Assembly: GCA_900545265.1 (NCBI GenBank)
Contig: UQYI01000012.1
Span: 9,722 to 73,721 of the forward strand
Source of the DNA: an uncultured Eubacteriales bacterium
GTDB taxonomy: Bacteria; Bacillota; Clostridia; Christensenellales; CAG-138
DNA: 64,000 nucleotides
Direction: 5' to 3'
This document shows positions 43,112-50,932 of the stretch, piece after piece. Within the stretch, counting starts at the first letter, position 1. Each line of letters starts with the position of its first letter. Below the pieces are notes generated by a model. It was not told the DNA's origin, made no database searches, and saw only the letters and a program-made list of their open reading frames with translations. The translations under genes were made by a program, and so were the position numbers.

Positions 43112-43678
43112 ATGATCCCTACCAGAGAAGAAGCCACGGCCCTGCTGGAAACCTATAATCAGGAGCCCTTTCATCTGAAGCACGCCCAGATCGTTTCCGG
43201 AGTGATGGAATATTTTGCCCGGGAGCTGGGCTACGGAGAAGAAGCGGAGTTCTGGGGGCTGGTGGGCCTGCTCCACGACCTGGACTTTGAAAAATACCCG
43301 GAGCAGCACTGCATCAAAGAGCAGCAGCTCATGCGGGAAGCCGGGCTGGACGAACGGCTCATTCGGGCTGCCGCCAGCCATGGCTACGGCCTTACCGGAG
43401 ATATAAAGCCCGAGCATGAAATGGAAAAGGTGCTTTATGCTACGGATGAGCTTACGGGCCTTATCGGCGCCGTGGCGATCATGCGGCCCTCCCGGAGCGT
43501 GGCGGATCTGGAGCTGAAATCCGTAAAGAAAAAGTTCAAAACTCCTGCCTTTGCCGCAGGCTGTTCCCGGGAAGTCATCCAGCGGGGAGCGGATATGCTG
43601 GGCTGGAGTCTGGATGAATTGATAGAGCGGACCATTCTGGCCATGCGGGCTACCCCTGCCGCCCGCTGGGATGACTGA
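43112..43678 (+). CDS. HD domain protein
   Basis: The 188-residue protein carries an HD-type metal-dependent phosphohydrolase-like fold. HLKHAQIVSGVMEYFARELG gives the first His, LVGLLHDLDFEKYPEQH the HD pair (about 59-60), and AAASHGYGLTG and LYATDELTGLIGAVAIMRP the remaining elements. Such proteins act on nucleotides or other phosphates; the substrate is unknown. A GGAGG site precedes the ATG. It lies 39 bases after cysK, and its stop is close to the start of the rhodanese-TtcA gene, so coupling is likely. Confidence 0.8.
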   Translation: MIPTREEATALLETYNQEPFHLKHAQIVSGVMEYFARELGYGEEAEFWGLVGLLHDLDFEKYPEQHCIKEQQLMREAGLDERLIRAAASHGYGLTGDIKPEHEMEKVLYATDELTGLIGAVAIMRPSRSVADLELKSVKKKFKTPAFAAGCSREVIQRGADMLGWSLDELIERTILAMRATPAARWDD

Positions 43679-43688
43679 GGGCGGCTCT

Positions 43689-44834
43689 ATGGATATGACC
43701 CTGGAGGCCTTTGCCGCTCTGGAGCCGGGCAGCTATGTGCTGCTGGATATACGCAATGTCCAAAGCCGGGAATATGGTTGTATCCCCGGCTCTTTGGCCA
43801 TGCCCCGGGAGGCGCTGGAGGACTGTACCCTGCCCCATGACGGCAGAAAGCTTATTGTATACTGCGCCCGGGGGCAGTTCAGCCGGGAGGCGGCGGAGAT
43901 GCTGGCGGAACAGGGGTATGAGGCTTTCAGCCTGGAGGGAGGCTATTCCGCCTGGCTGAAGGGGCAGATGCAGCGGCAGCAGGAAAATCTGCAGGAAAAG
44001 GCGGAAACCAGCCTGCAAAAAAAGTTTCGTCAGCCGTTGTGGTGCCAGTTTACCAAAGCCATTCGCCGGTATGCGCTGGTACAGGAAGGGGACAGGATCG
44101 CCGTGTGCATTTCGGGAGGCAAGGATTCCATGCTCATGGCCAAACTCTTTCAGCAGCTGCAGCTTCACAGCAAATTCCCCTTTGAGGTGCGCTTTCTGGT
44201 GATGGATCCGGGTTACAGCCCGGAAAACCGGCGCATCATTGAGGAGAACGCCCGGAAGCTGGGTGTGCCCATAGAAATATTTGAATCGGACATCTTTGCC
44301 TCTGTCTATCATGTGGAAAAATCCCCCTGCTACCTGTGCGCCCGGATGCGCAGGGGTCACCTGTATCACTACGCCCGGGAACTGGGCTGCAACAAGATCG
44401 CCCTGGGGCATCATTATGACGATGTGATAGAGACCATTTTGATGAGTATGCTTTGGGGCGGGCAGATACAGACCATGATGCCCAAGCTCCACAGCACCAA
44501 CTTCCCGGGGATGGAGCTGATACGCCCCCTGTATCTGATCCGGGAGAAGGATATAAAGGCCTGGCGGGATTATAACGGGCTGTATTTTATTCAGTGCGCC
44601 TGCAAGTTTACCGATACCTGCACCAGCTGCACCAACAACGAGAACCGTTCCAAGCGGATGGAGGTAAAGGAGCTTATCCGCCGGATGAGGGCGGACAACC
44701 CCCAGGTGGAGGCCAGGATCTTTGCCAGCGTGGAAAACGTGAGCCTGGACGCCGTGGTGGGCTATAAGACCGGGGGCAGGCGGTACAGTTTTCTGGATAC
44801 CTACGACCGGAACCCTCCTGCAGAAGAGGAATGA
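43689..44834 (+). CDS. rhodanese–TtcA fusion (tRNA thiolation type PP-loop protein)
   Basis: The 381-residue protein fuses an N-terminal rhodanese domain (about 1-95, catalytic Cys in IVYCARGQFSREA, about residue 59) to a TtcA/TilS-type PP-loop domain (CISGGKDSMLMAKLF, about 140-154). The latter has a CxxC (PCYLCARMRRGHLYHY), a downstream Cys-rich CKFTDTCTSCT and the GHHYDD block. TtcA thiolates tRNA cytidine 32 using a Fe-S cluster; a rhodanese could relay sulfur. I chose the ATG at 43689 (GAGGG upstream); an ATG at 43671 overlapping the HD stop is possible. Confidence 0.85.
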   Translation: MDMTLEAFAALEPGSYVLLDIRNVQSREYGCIPGSLAMPREALEDCTLPHDGRKLIVYCARGQFSREAAEMLAEQGYEAFSLEGGYSAWLKGQMQRQQENLQEKAETSLQKKFRQPLWCQFTKAIRRYALVQEGDRIAVCISGGKDSMLMAKLFQQLQLHSKFPFEVRFLVMDPGYSPENRRIIEENARKLGVPIEIFESDIFASVYHVEKSPCYLCARMRRGHLYHYARELGCNKIALGHHYDDVIETILMSMLWGGQIQTMMPKLHSTNFPGMELIRPLYLIREKDIKAWRDYNGLYFIQCACKFTDTCTSCTNNENRSKRMEVKELIRRMRADNPQVEARIFASVENVSLDAVVGYKTGGRRYSFLDTYDRNPPAEEE

Positions 44835-44877
44835 CCGCCGGAACCCGGCCGGAGCGGAGAAAAGGAACAAAACCTGA

Positions 44878-44981
44878 CCCGAAGGGCGGGGGATGCACGG
44901 CGCGGAGACCGCGCCTGCGGGGCGCAGCCCCGCAGAGCAGGGCGGCGAAAGCCGCACTGCGTGCATCCCCCGCCCTTCGGG
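44878..44981. repeat. cloverleaf GC-rich repeat, copy F
   Basis: The outer stem is the longest of the family, a perfect 22 bp: positions 44878-44899 pair with 44960-44981. Arms are GCGCGG/CCGCGC (44900-44914), CTGCGGGGC/GCCCCGCAG (44915-44935) and a GAAA-looped GCGGC/GCCGC hairpin (44937-44960). No GTATAC flank follows. It lies between the convergent thiolase and HAD genes and may act as their terminator. Confidence 0.9.
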
Positions 44982-45020
44982 CCTGTGCAAAAGCTTTATT
45001 GGCGGGAAAACCGGCCGGGC

Positions 45021-45827
45021 TCACAGCAGGGGCGTGATCTCCTTTACGGAAGAGAAGATCAGGTGGGGCTGATCCGGGTAGCGGGGCAGCTCTTCCAGCC
45101 TGCCCTCCCCGGAAAGCACCAGGATGGAGGTCAGCCCGTTGCGGATCCCGGCGGGGATATCCGTATACAGCCGGTCTCCCACCATGGCCGTTTCCTGACG
45201 CAGAGCCCCGGCCCGCATAAGGGCATAGTCAATGATCCCCGGGTGGGGCTTGCCCAGAATGATATCCGGGTGCCGGCCGGAAGAGGCGGCGATAAAGGCT
45301 TCTATGGCCCCGATATCCGGGATAAAGCCGCCCTTTACGGGGCAGTTGATATCCGGATGTGTGGCAATGTAGGGGACGCCCCGCCGGGCCAGCGAGCAGG
45401 CGGTGGCCAGGGACGCATAGGTCAGGGTGGTATCAAAGCCCGTGACCAGCACTTCCGCTTCTTCGCCGCCCAAAGGGATGCCCCAGCGGGAAAACTCCGC
45501 CTGCAGGGAAGGGTTTCCCAGAAGAAATACATGTTTGCCCGGATAGCGCCGCTTTACATAGGCGGCGGTAACTTCTCCGGAAGCGATGATCTTTTCCTTG
45601 TCTACGGGGAATCCCATGGTCTGGAACTTACGCACATAGTCCTCCCGCCCCCGGGATGAGTTATTGGTCAAAAACAGATAGCGGCGTCCGGTGGCTTCAA
45701 TGCGGCGGAGAAAGTCCACTGCGCCCTCTATCCAGCTGTCCTCCAGATATACCGTGCCGTCCAGATCCAGCAGAAAGCAGCGGATGTTTGCCAGCCGCCC
45801 CTCCCGATCCTCATTTATCCAAGCCAT
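45021..45827 (-). CDS. HAD-IIA family hydrolase (NagD-like)
   Basis: The 268-residue phosphatase has the HAD motifs: FLLDLDGTVYLEDSWIEGA (motif I, Asp nucleophile at about residue 21), LTNNSS (motif II) and the Lys and Asp motifs in ILGKPHPGIIDYAL and MVGDRLYTDIPAGIRNG. The C2 cap of NagD enzymes lies between. Relatives dephosphorylate nucleotides or sugar phosphates. AAGGAG precedes the ATG. It is monocistronic with its own promoter. Confidence 0.9.
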   Translation of the reverse strand: MAWINEDREGRLANIRCFLLDLDGTVYLEDSWIEGAVDFLRRIEATGRRYLFLTNNSSRGREDYVRKFQTMGFPVDKEKIIASGEVTAAYVKRRYPGKHVFLLGNPSLQAEFSRWGIPLGGEEAEVLVTGFDTTLTYASLATACSLARRGVPYIATHPDINCPVKGGFIPDIGAIEAFIAASSGRHPDIILGKPHPGIIDYALMRAGALRQETAMVGDRLYTDIPAGIRNGLTSILVLSGEGRLEELPRYPDQPHLIFSSVKEITPLL

Positions 45828-45855
45828 AGCCGTCTCCTTGCGTGTTTCTGCCTGT

Positions 45856-45884
45856 ATTGTACGCCTAAAGACGTCTCTCTGCAA
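45856..45884 (-). promoter_or_regulatory. promoter of the HAD hydrolase gene
   Basis: TTGCAG (45884-45879) and TACAAT (45861-45856) on the minus strand have a 17-base spacer. Confidence 0.65.
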
Positions 45885-46016
45885 GCAGAAGCCCGGGAGG
45901 TCATGCCTCCCCGGCTTTACGGAGGGATTGCTGTGATGCTTTTCAGGTGCGGAGAAACGGGAAGAACGCTGTATACGAACCCGCCGCAAATGGGAGTGCC
46001 CCGGTATTCGGGGAGC

Positions 46017-46063
46017 GGGATGCACCTTTGGGCGCTGCAGGCCGGTTCCCGGCCGTGCATCCC
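46017..46063. repeat. cloverleaf GC-rich repeat, truncated copy G
   Basis: The outer stem GGGATGCAC/GTGCATCCC and one arm GGCCGG/CCGGCC (46040-46054) survive. The other arms are reduced to a short CTTTGGGCGCTGCA remnant. Stem and arm match copy B in reversed order. GTATACG lies to its left (45971). Confidence 0.7.
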
Positions 46064-46137
46064 CTCGCCGGCCCGGGACAGGGCTGGACAGGGGCAGGAG
46101 AAACGGTTACAAATAGAGTAAAAAAGGAGACGGGACC

Positions 46138-46529
46138 ATGAATAAGATATGGAGCAAGCTGTATGCAGAAGCCAGGGCAGTGCTGAAGCCCCGCAAGGTA
46201 TCCGGAATAATAGAAGCCGGCGGGGTGGGGGGGCCATCGAATCGGCATCCGGGCGGATCTATGTGGGTGTTTGCGTGGATGGCGCCTGCACCCTGGGGAT
46301 CTGTGCCGAAAGAAATGCGGTTTTTAATATGCTTACCAACGGCGAGGACGCCATAAGGCGGGTGGTAGCTGTGAATTGGGACGGAAAAGTCATGCCTCCC
46401 TGCGGCGCCTGCCGTGAGCTTATGGCACAGCTCATGCCGGAGGGATATAAGAATGTGGAAGTGATGCTGGATTACGAGAAAAACGAGATCGTGACCCTGG
46501 AAGCCCTTACCCCTCACTGGTGGATATGA
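46138..46529 (+). pseudogene. cytidine/deoxycytidylate deaminase-like gene with frameshift
   Basis: The first frame gives MNKIWSKLYAEARAVLKPRK and IIEAGG. From the G-run at 46227-46233 the neighbouring frame continues with AIESASGRIYVGVCVDGACTLGICAERNAVFNML and VMPPCGACRELMAQL. Those are the zinc motifs C-A-E and P-C-x-x-C of cytidine deaminases. The two halves join into one protein of about 130 residues if one base of the G-run is lost or gained. It may be a sequencing error, phase variation or true decay. Confidence 0.75.
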
Positions 46530-46572
46530 CCGATTACGGTCTTTGTACCATGGACAGGCCTGCAGATCTGCA

Positions 46573-46614
46573 CAAAAAAAGATCCTTCCGCAACATGTGC
46601 GGAGGATCTTTTGC
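46573..46614. terminator. bidirectional terminator
   Basis: GATCCTTCCGCA and TGTGCGGAGGATC form a hairpin with A-run left and T-run right, serving the deaminase gene and the zinc-ribbon gene. Confidence 0.7.
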
Positions 46615-46626
46615 CGGAAAAGTGAT

Positions 46627-46902
46627 TTATCTGCGATGTTTGGCGTAGCAGGCAGAGCAGTAGATGGGCTTGTCGTTGCGGGGCTGGAAGGGAACCTTGG
46701 TGGGTGCGCCGCAGTCTGCGCACACTGCATCATACATTTCCCGCTCGCCGCCGCGCTGCTGGCTCTTGCGGTTGTTGCGGCAATCCTTGCAGCGGACGGG
46801 CTCATTCTGGAATCCCTTCTCCGCATAAAACTCCTGCTCGCCGGCAGTGAAAATGAATTCGCGGCCGCAGTCCCTGCATACCAGTGTCTTGTCTTCGTAC
46901 AT
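46627..46902 (-). CDS. zinc-ribbon domain protein
   Basis: The 91-residue protein has four Cys pairs: LVCRDCGREF, VRCKDCRNN, AVCADCGAPTKVPF and IYCSACYAKH. This makes two treble-clef-like zinc sites of a type common in Clostridia with unknown function. AAAGGGG precedes the ATG. It lies directly behind a structured RNA of about 216 bases and would share its promoter, so its expression may be coupled to that RNA. Confidence 0.82.
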   Translation of the reverse strand: MYEDKTLVCRDCGREFIFTAGEQEFYAEKGFQNEPVRCKDCRNNRKSQQRGGEREMYDAVCADCGAPTKVPFQPRNDKPIYCSACYAKHRR

Positions 46903-46927
46903 GTGTTGTCTTTCCCCTTTAAGTTAG

Positions 46928-47143
46928 TTATCCAAACAGGCTGACCTGGTCTTTGCCCCCACACCCGCCAACTGGAAGGTTCGCTCCTAAGCGCTGTGCT
47001 CCCCACTACTGCTTCTCTCGGTTGTATACCGGTTGGACTTACATCTAAGCCGCACCATGCTCACGGGCAATTTTACCCGCTTATGTGGATTGTTTCGCCT
47101 GCGACTGGCATCAACTTGCAACCACAGACCCTGCATTGGACAA
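46928..47143 (-). ncRNA. structured RNA candidate upstream of the zinc-ribbon gene (possibly raiA-like)
   Basis: A TTGCAA-17-TATAAT promoter (47178-47150) would start transcription at the first base of a closing stem, TTGTCCAA (47143-47136) with TTGGATAA (46935-46928). Further pairs on the same strand are GGTCT/AGACC, TGTGGTTG/CAATCCACA, CGGG/CCCG and GCTTA/TAAGT. There is no ORF. The long-range closing stem, internal arms and tight promoter fit a conserved structured RNA. A raiA-type RNA is my guess from general features and is unverified. Confidence 0.55.
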
Positions 47144-47149
47144 TTTCAT

Positions 47150-47178
47150 ATTATATGCTAAAAAATCCCTGATTGCAA
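47150..47178 (-). promoter_or_regulatory. promoter of the structured RNA
   Basis: TTGCAA (47178-47173), 17 bases, then TATAAT (47155-47150) on the minus strand. Confidence 0.75.
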
Positions 47179-47276
47179 ATGTTTTTTATGGGTTAGAACG
47201 ATGATTTTTCAACATTTTCCGCCCGAAAGGCGCCTTTTGTTACAAATTCATGTAAAAGAATGGATGGACTTTCGTT

Positions 47277-47837
47277 TCAGCGGATGGCGGCGGCATACTG
47301 GGCTCTGGGCCCGCCTACATATTTGGGGCGGGAAAAAGCCAGCACCAGATTGGCCTCTCCCATGCGCCGGAGGTCGGAATGAACGGGCACCACTACGGGC
47401 CGCATATGCATGCCGATAAGGGTATCGCCTATATCCATGCCCAGCGTGGCCCGGCTCTGCAGCCCTTCCACCATAACGGGATCCTGAAGCCGGCTGTAGT
47501 ATTCGGTGATGCAGGCGCCGCCGGCGTGGGCATGGGGCTTGACCCATACCTCGTCAAAGCCCAGCTTTGCGGCGGCGGTGCGTTCCATGCAAAGGGAGCG
47601 GTTGATATGCTCGCAGCCCTGCACCGCCAGCAGCAGGCCGGCTTCGCGTACAATGGGGAGAATACCGTCCAGAAGGGCTTTGGCAGCCTCCTGACTGGAG
47701 CAGGAGCCGATGCGCCGGCCCACCATCTCGCTGGTGGAGCAGCCCAGCACCATCAGGCTGCCGGGAGCGGGCTTGGCGGCCTCCAGAAGAATGGCCATGG
47801 CCTGAGCGGCCTGGCGGGAGATAGTTTCAAATTCCAT
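47277..47837 (-). CDS. TIGR01440/YwlG family protein
   Basis: The 186-residue protein matches the UPF0340 (YwlG) family: ISRQAAQAMAILLEA at the start, LMVLGCSTSEMVGRRIGSCSSQEAAKALLDGI, AVQGCEHINRSLCMERTAA and the KPHAHAGGACITEYY block. The function is unknown. It diverges from mutY and is driven from an overlapping palindromic promoter. GAGGCG precedes the ATG. Confidence 0.85.
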   Translation of the reverse strand: MEFETISRQAAQAMAILLEAAKPAPGSLMVLGCSTSEMVGRRIGSCSSQEAAKALLDGILPIVREAGLLLAVQGCEHINRSLCMERTAAAKLGFDEVWVKPHAHAGGACITEYYSRLQDPVMVEGLQSRATLGMDIGDTLIGMHMRPVVVPVHSDLRRMGEANLVLAFSRPKYVGGPRAQYAAAIR

Positions 47838-47867
47838 ATGGGATCGCCTCGTTTACTTGAATTTCCT

Positions 47868-47901
47868 TTGGCAGTATAGCACAACTGTGGTATACTGCCA
47901 A
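47868..47901. promoter_or_regulatory. palindromic divergent promoter of mutY and the YwlG-like gene
   Basis: TTGGCAGTATA (47868-47878) and TATACTGCCAA (47891-47901) are perfect inverse copies. Each strand reads TTGGCA, 17 bases, TATACT. Thus each -35 box overlaps the complement of the other's -10 box. Confidence 0.85.
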
Positions 47902-47902
47902 C

Positions 47903-48937
47903 ATGGATTTTATTTTCCTTCTTTTGCAATGGTATGATGCCAACCGGCGGGATCTGCCCTGGCGGCACACCCGGGATCCCTATCGCATCTGGGTATCGGA
48001 GATCATGCTCCAGCAGACCCGGGCGGCGGCGGTGATCCCCTATTACACCCGCTTTTTCGAAACGCTTCCCACACTGGAGGCTTTAGCCCTGTGCCCGCAG
48101 GAAACGCTGCTGAAGCTGTGGGAGGGGCTGGGCTACTATTCCCGGGCCAGAAATCTGCAAAAAACTGCACAGCTGCTGGTGCAGACCCGGGGCGGCACAT
48201 TCCCACGGGAGGCAAAGGAATTGGAAAAGCTCCCGGGCATTGGCCCTTATACGGCGGGAGCTATTGCTTCCATTGCCTTTGGAGAACCGGAACCGGCGGT
48301 GGACGGCAACGTGCTGCGGATCCTTTCCCGGCTGTTTGATGATGAACGGGATGTTCTTCAACCTGCCACCCAGAAGCATTGGCGGGAATTTCTGCGGCAG
48401 CAGGAGCTGATCCGGCCGGGAGACCTGAACCAGAGTTTTATGGATCTGGGATCTCTGGTATGCCTGCCCGAGGGACCCCGGTGCGAAAGCTGTCCATTGG
48501 GCGTCATATGTCTGGCCAGACAGCGGGGCACCCAGGCCCTGCGGCCTGTGCGTACCCAGAAAAAGCCCCGGCGCGTGGAAAAGATGACGGTATTTGTGCT
48601 GCGGGATCAGGAGGAGCAGCTATGGGTACGCCGCCGGGGAGAGACAGGGCTTTTGGCCGGGCTGTATGAACTGCCCAATCTGCCGGGGCATCTTTCTGCG
48701 GAGGAAGCGGCCCGGGCTTTGACTCGTTGGGGGCTGCGGCTTACGGGAAGTCTGCTGGTGTATGGCCGCAGACATATCTTCACCCATGTAGAGTGGCAGA
48801 TGCAGGTGTATGCCGGGCAGACGGAGGGCGCCATGCCTCCGGGGTATCTGCTTTATACGGGGAAGGAGCCTTTGCCTACCGCTTTCAGAAAGTGTCTGCC
48901 GGAGGAGCAGACTCCTCAGAAAACCGGGCAGGCGTAA
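47903..48937 (+). CDS. mutY: A/G-specific adenine glycosylase
   Basis: MutY removes adenine mispaired with 8-oxoguanine. The 344-residue protein has WVSEIMLQQTRAAAVIPYY with the catalytic Glu, the helix-hairpin-helix LPGIGPYTAGAI (about 109-120) followed by VDGNVLRILSRLF with the catalytic Asp, the [4Fe-4S] loop C-x6-C-x2-C-x5-C (about 186-203), and a C-terminal NUDIX-like recognition domain (about 225-335). The ATG lies 6 bases after the -10 box and has no ribosome binding site, so the mRNA is probably leaderless. Confidence 0.95.
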   Translation: MDFIFLLLQWYDANRRDLPWRHTRDPYRIWVSEIMLQQTRAAAVIPYYTRFFETLPTLEALALCPQETLLKLWEGLGYYSRARNLQKTAQLLVQTRGGTFPREAKELEKLPGIGPYTAGAIASIAFGEPEPAVDGNVLRILSRLFDDERDVLQPATQKHWREFLRQQELIRPGDLNQSFMDLGSLVCLPEGPRCESCPLGVICLARQRGTQALRPVRTQKKPRRVEKMTVFVLRDQEEQLWVRRRGETGLLAGLYELPNLPGHLSAEEAARALTRWGLRLTGSLLVYGRRHIFTHVEWQMQVYAGQTEGAMPPGYLLYTGKEPLPTAFRKCLPEEQTPQKTGQA

Positions 48938-49505
48938 AGGCAGAAGCCTGCCGATTGTTTGTAAATTTATATCCATATACACAAAATATCGCTTACCGGC
49001 CGCCCTGAACGGATATGTTTCTGTTCGGGGCGGTGTTTTATATGCGGGACGGGGATTACCGATCCTGCGTGTATTTGCAAGAATACAAACGAAATTTCGC
49101 GGACAAACGATTAAAGTGCAGAGCAAGGCCGTGGCTTTACGGGGATTGGATGGCGCGGAAGAGTGAGGCACGCCGTGCGCCCCATCTTTCGTATACGGCG
49201 CAAACTCCGGCAGCGGCGGCCTTCGAAGCAGCGGAACAGGAAGAGGGTATGCTGACGAAATTTCGCACAAACCTCCTTATATAAACGCAGTATCGGTTGC
49301 TGATCCCGTGTCGGACATTTTTGCGGGAATCACTGGACAGATGGCCACAGCATATAACCGAAAATCCGTTCATATAGGAATATTTGAACGAACCATCGAC
49401 CGATACCGGAACGAGATGAAAATGGGAATGCCGTTTTATCAGACAGGAAATACCAAAAAAGCGGCAATTGCAGCGGAATCTATCGAAACATCGTTTAATG
49501 GTTAA
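48938..49505. other. intergenic stretch with repeat remnant H and TCGTTTA motifs
   Basis: No gene is supported. A hairpin CCGCCC/GGGCGG near 49000-49034 may end mutY. Bases 49166-49203 (GGCACGCCGTGCGCCCC, then TTTCGTATACGGCGCAA) equal the right end of cloverleaf copies D and I without the left part: remnant H. AT-rich DNA around it holds ATCGCTTACC (near 48988), ATTTCGC (49104, 49258) and ATCGTTTAAT (near 49491). Confidence 0.55.
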
Positions 49506-49506
49506 A

Positions 49507-49532
49507 TAAAAAACTCCCTTTGAAGGGAGTTT
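49507..49532 (-). terminator. terminator of the ECF S-component gene
   Basis: AAACTCCCTT and AAGGGAGTTT form a 10-bp stem with a tiny loop. T-run TTTATTT follows on the minus strand. Confidence 0.75.
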
Positions 49533-49555
49533 ATACCCGTTGAATTTGGTCGGAT

Positions 49556-50065
49556 TTATGCCTGACTCCGGTTATGCAGTGCTTTTTCTACCAGCTTGCC
49601 TACGGTCAGGCCCAGGGCAGCGCCTACCGCCGCTTGCAAGGCATTGGCGGGCACGTTGACGATGGCTCCTGCACCCATGAAGAAGATCGCTTCGTATACA
49701 TAGTACAGCAGGGGGATCAGCAGACAGGCGCATCCTGCCAGCAGCAGCCGGGGCAGATTTTTTCCTTTTTTAAGAACCAGCATGGCGCACAAAGCCGTGA
49801 GCCCTTTGATGATCAGAGTGGCAGGGGCATACATGGCATAGCCTAGGATCAGATCGGCCAGGGCGCTGCCTACGCCTGCCGCCGCTGCTCCCAGAGGGGT
49901 GGTCAGCAGACATACGCTGAGAAACACCCCGGCATCCCCCAGATGAATATAGCCGTAGCCGCTGGGAAGGGGCACATTCAACAGGGTCAGCAGCAGGGTG
50001 GCGCTGCAAAGAAGGCCGCTCAGGGCCAGAGTCTTGGTTTTGTCATTGGTTTTTCCGGTTTCCAT
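49556..50065 (-). CDS. ECF transporter S component
   Basis: The 169-residue membrane protein has five to six helices and the ECF S-component pattern, with the conserved LNVPLPSGYGYIHLGDAGVFLSVCLLTTPLGAAAAGVGSALADLILGYAMYAPATLIIKG. Such proteins bind a vitamin or related ligand and share the EcfAAT energiser encoded elsewhere. The ligand cannot be told. AAGGAG lies 9 bases before the ATG. It lies 48 bases after ispE on the same strand and may be cotranscribed. Confidence 0.82.
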   Translation of the reverse strand: METGKTNDKTKTLALSGLLCSATLLLTLLNVPLPSGYGYIHLGDAGVFLSVCLLTTPLGAAAAGVGSALADLILGYAMYAPATLIIKGLTALCAMLVLKKGKNLPRLLLAGCACLLIPLLYYVYEAIFFMGAGAIVNVPANALQAAVGAALGLTVGKLVEKALHNRSQA

Positions 50066-50113
50066 TTTTGTGCATCTCCTTGTTTTAACGATCCTGCGTG
50101 TATCGTGACAAAT

Positions 50114-50932
50114 TTATACGGAATGACAGTAGGCAGCGTAAGGATACTGGATGCCCAATGCTTCTACGGCGGCCCGGGCGGCGCTTTCTTCTTCAAAAAG
50201 GCCGAACACAGCCGATCCGCTGCCCGTCATGGCGGCGGCCATGGCTCCCTGCCGGAGCAGCGCTTCTTTGATCTTTCCAATGCCGGGGACAAGCTCCAGA
50301 GCCGGTTCTTCCAGGGCATTTTGCAGATAAGGGCAAGCTTCCTTTATATGGCCGCTGCACAGCAAAGACATGGCCCGCACCGTATCCACCCTTTTTCGTG
50401 GCAGGGGCAGCCGGGCAAAAAGTTCTTTGGTGGAAACGCCCTCCTCCGGCTTGATCACCGCAAAATGCAGCAGGGGTCCCTTTACCGGTGTCAGCTGTTC
50501 CCCTATGCCCTGACAACGGCACAGCCCCCCCTGCAAACAGAAGGGCACGTCCGCTCCTACAGACAAAGCCAGCGCTGCCAACTCTTTGTCATCTAGAAGC
50601 CGGTGGAGTTTTTGCAGCCCCCGGAGCACCGCCGCTCCGTCTGCCGAACCGCCGCCCATGCCCGCCTGCGCAGGCAGCCGCTTTTTACAGCGGATCAACG
50701 CACCTCGGCCGGTCAGTTCCTTATACCCCATGGCCGCTTTGTACATGGTGTTCTCAAAGGGCAAAGAGGCTCCTTCGGTGAACACTTCCACCTGCCGGGA
50801 TTTTTCTATAATAATATCATCCCACAGGCTTACAGTGGTCATAAGTGTATCCAGGGCATGGTACCCGTCCTGACGTTTGAAGAGCACGCCAAGGGTCAGA
50901 TTTAGCTTTGCATAGGCTTTTTCTTGTATCAT
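50114..50932 (-). CDS. ispE: 4-diphosphocytidyl-2-C-methyl-D-erythritol kinase
   Basis: IspE phosphorylates the 2-OH of CDP-methylerythritol in the MEP isoprenoid pathway. The 272-residue GHMP kinase has AYAKLNLTLGVL at the start with the substrate Lys, the ATP loop LPAQAGMGGGSADGAA (about 86-101), SVGADVPFCLQGG and TGSGSAVFGLF near the end. TATACT (50944-50939) is followed by six bases and this ATG, so the transcript may be leaderless; a GTG two codons earlier is therefore less likely. Confidence 0.93.
   Translation of the reverse strand: MIQEKAYAKLNLTLGVLFKRQDGYHALDTLMTTVSLWDDIIIEKSRQVEVFTEGASLPFENTMYKAAMGYKELTGRGALIRCKKRLPAQAGMGGGSADGAAVLRGLQKLHRLLDDKELAALALSVGADVPFCLQGGLCRCQGIGEQLTPVKGPLLHFAVIKPEEGVSTKELFARLPLPRKRVDTVRAMSLLCSGHIKEACPYLQNALEEPALELVPGIGKIKEALLRQGAMAAAMTGSGSAVFGLFEEESAARAAVEALGIQYPYAAYCHSV

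Noticed and set aside
49015..49284. Plus-strand frame in the gap after mutY
   Set aside because: It runs through repeat remnant H and AT-rich motifs, with no ribosome binding site or domain.
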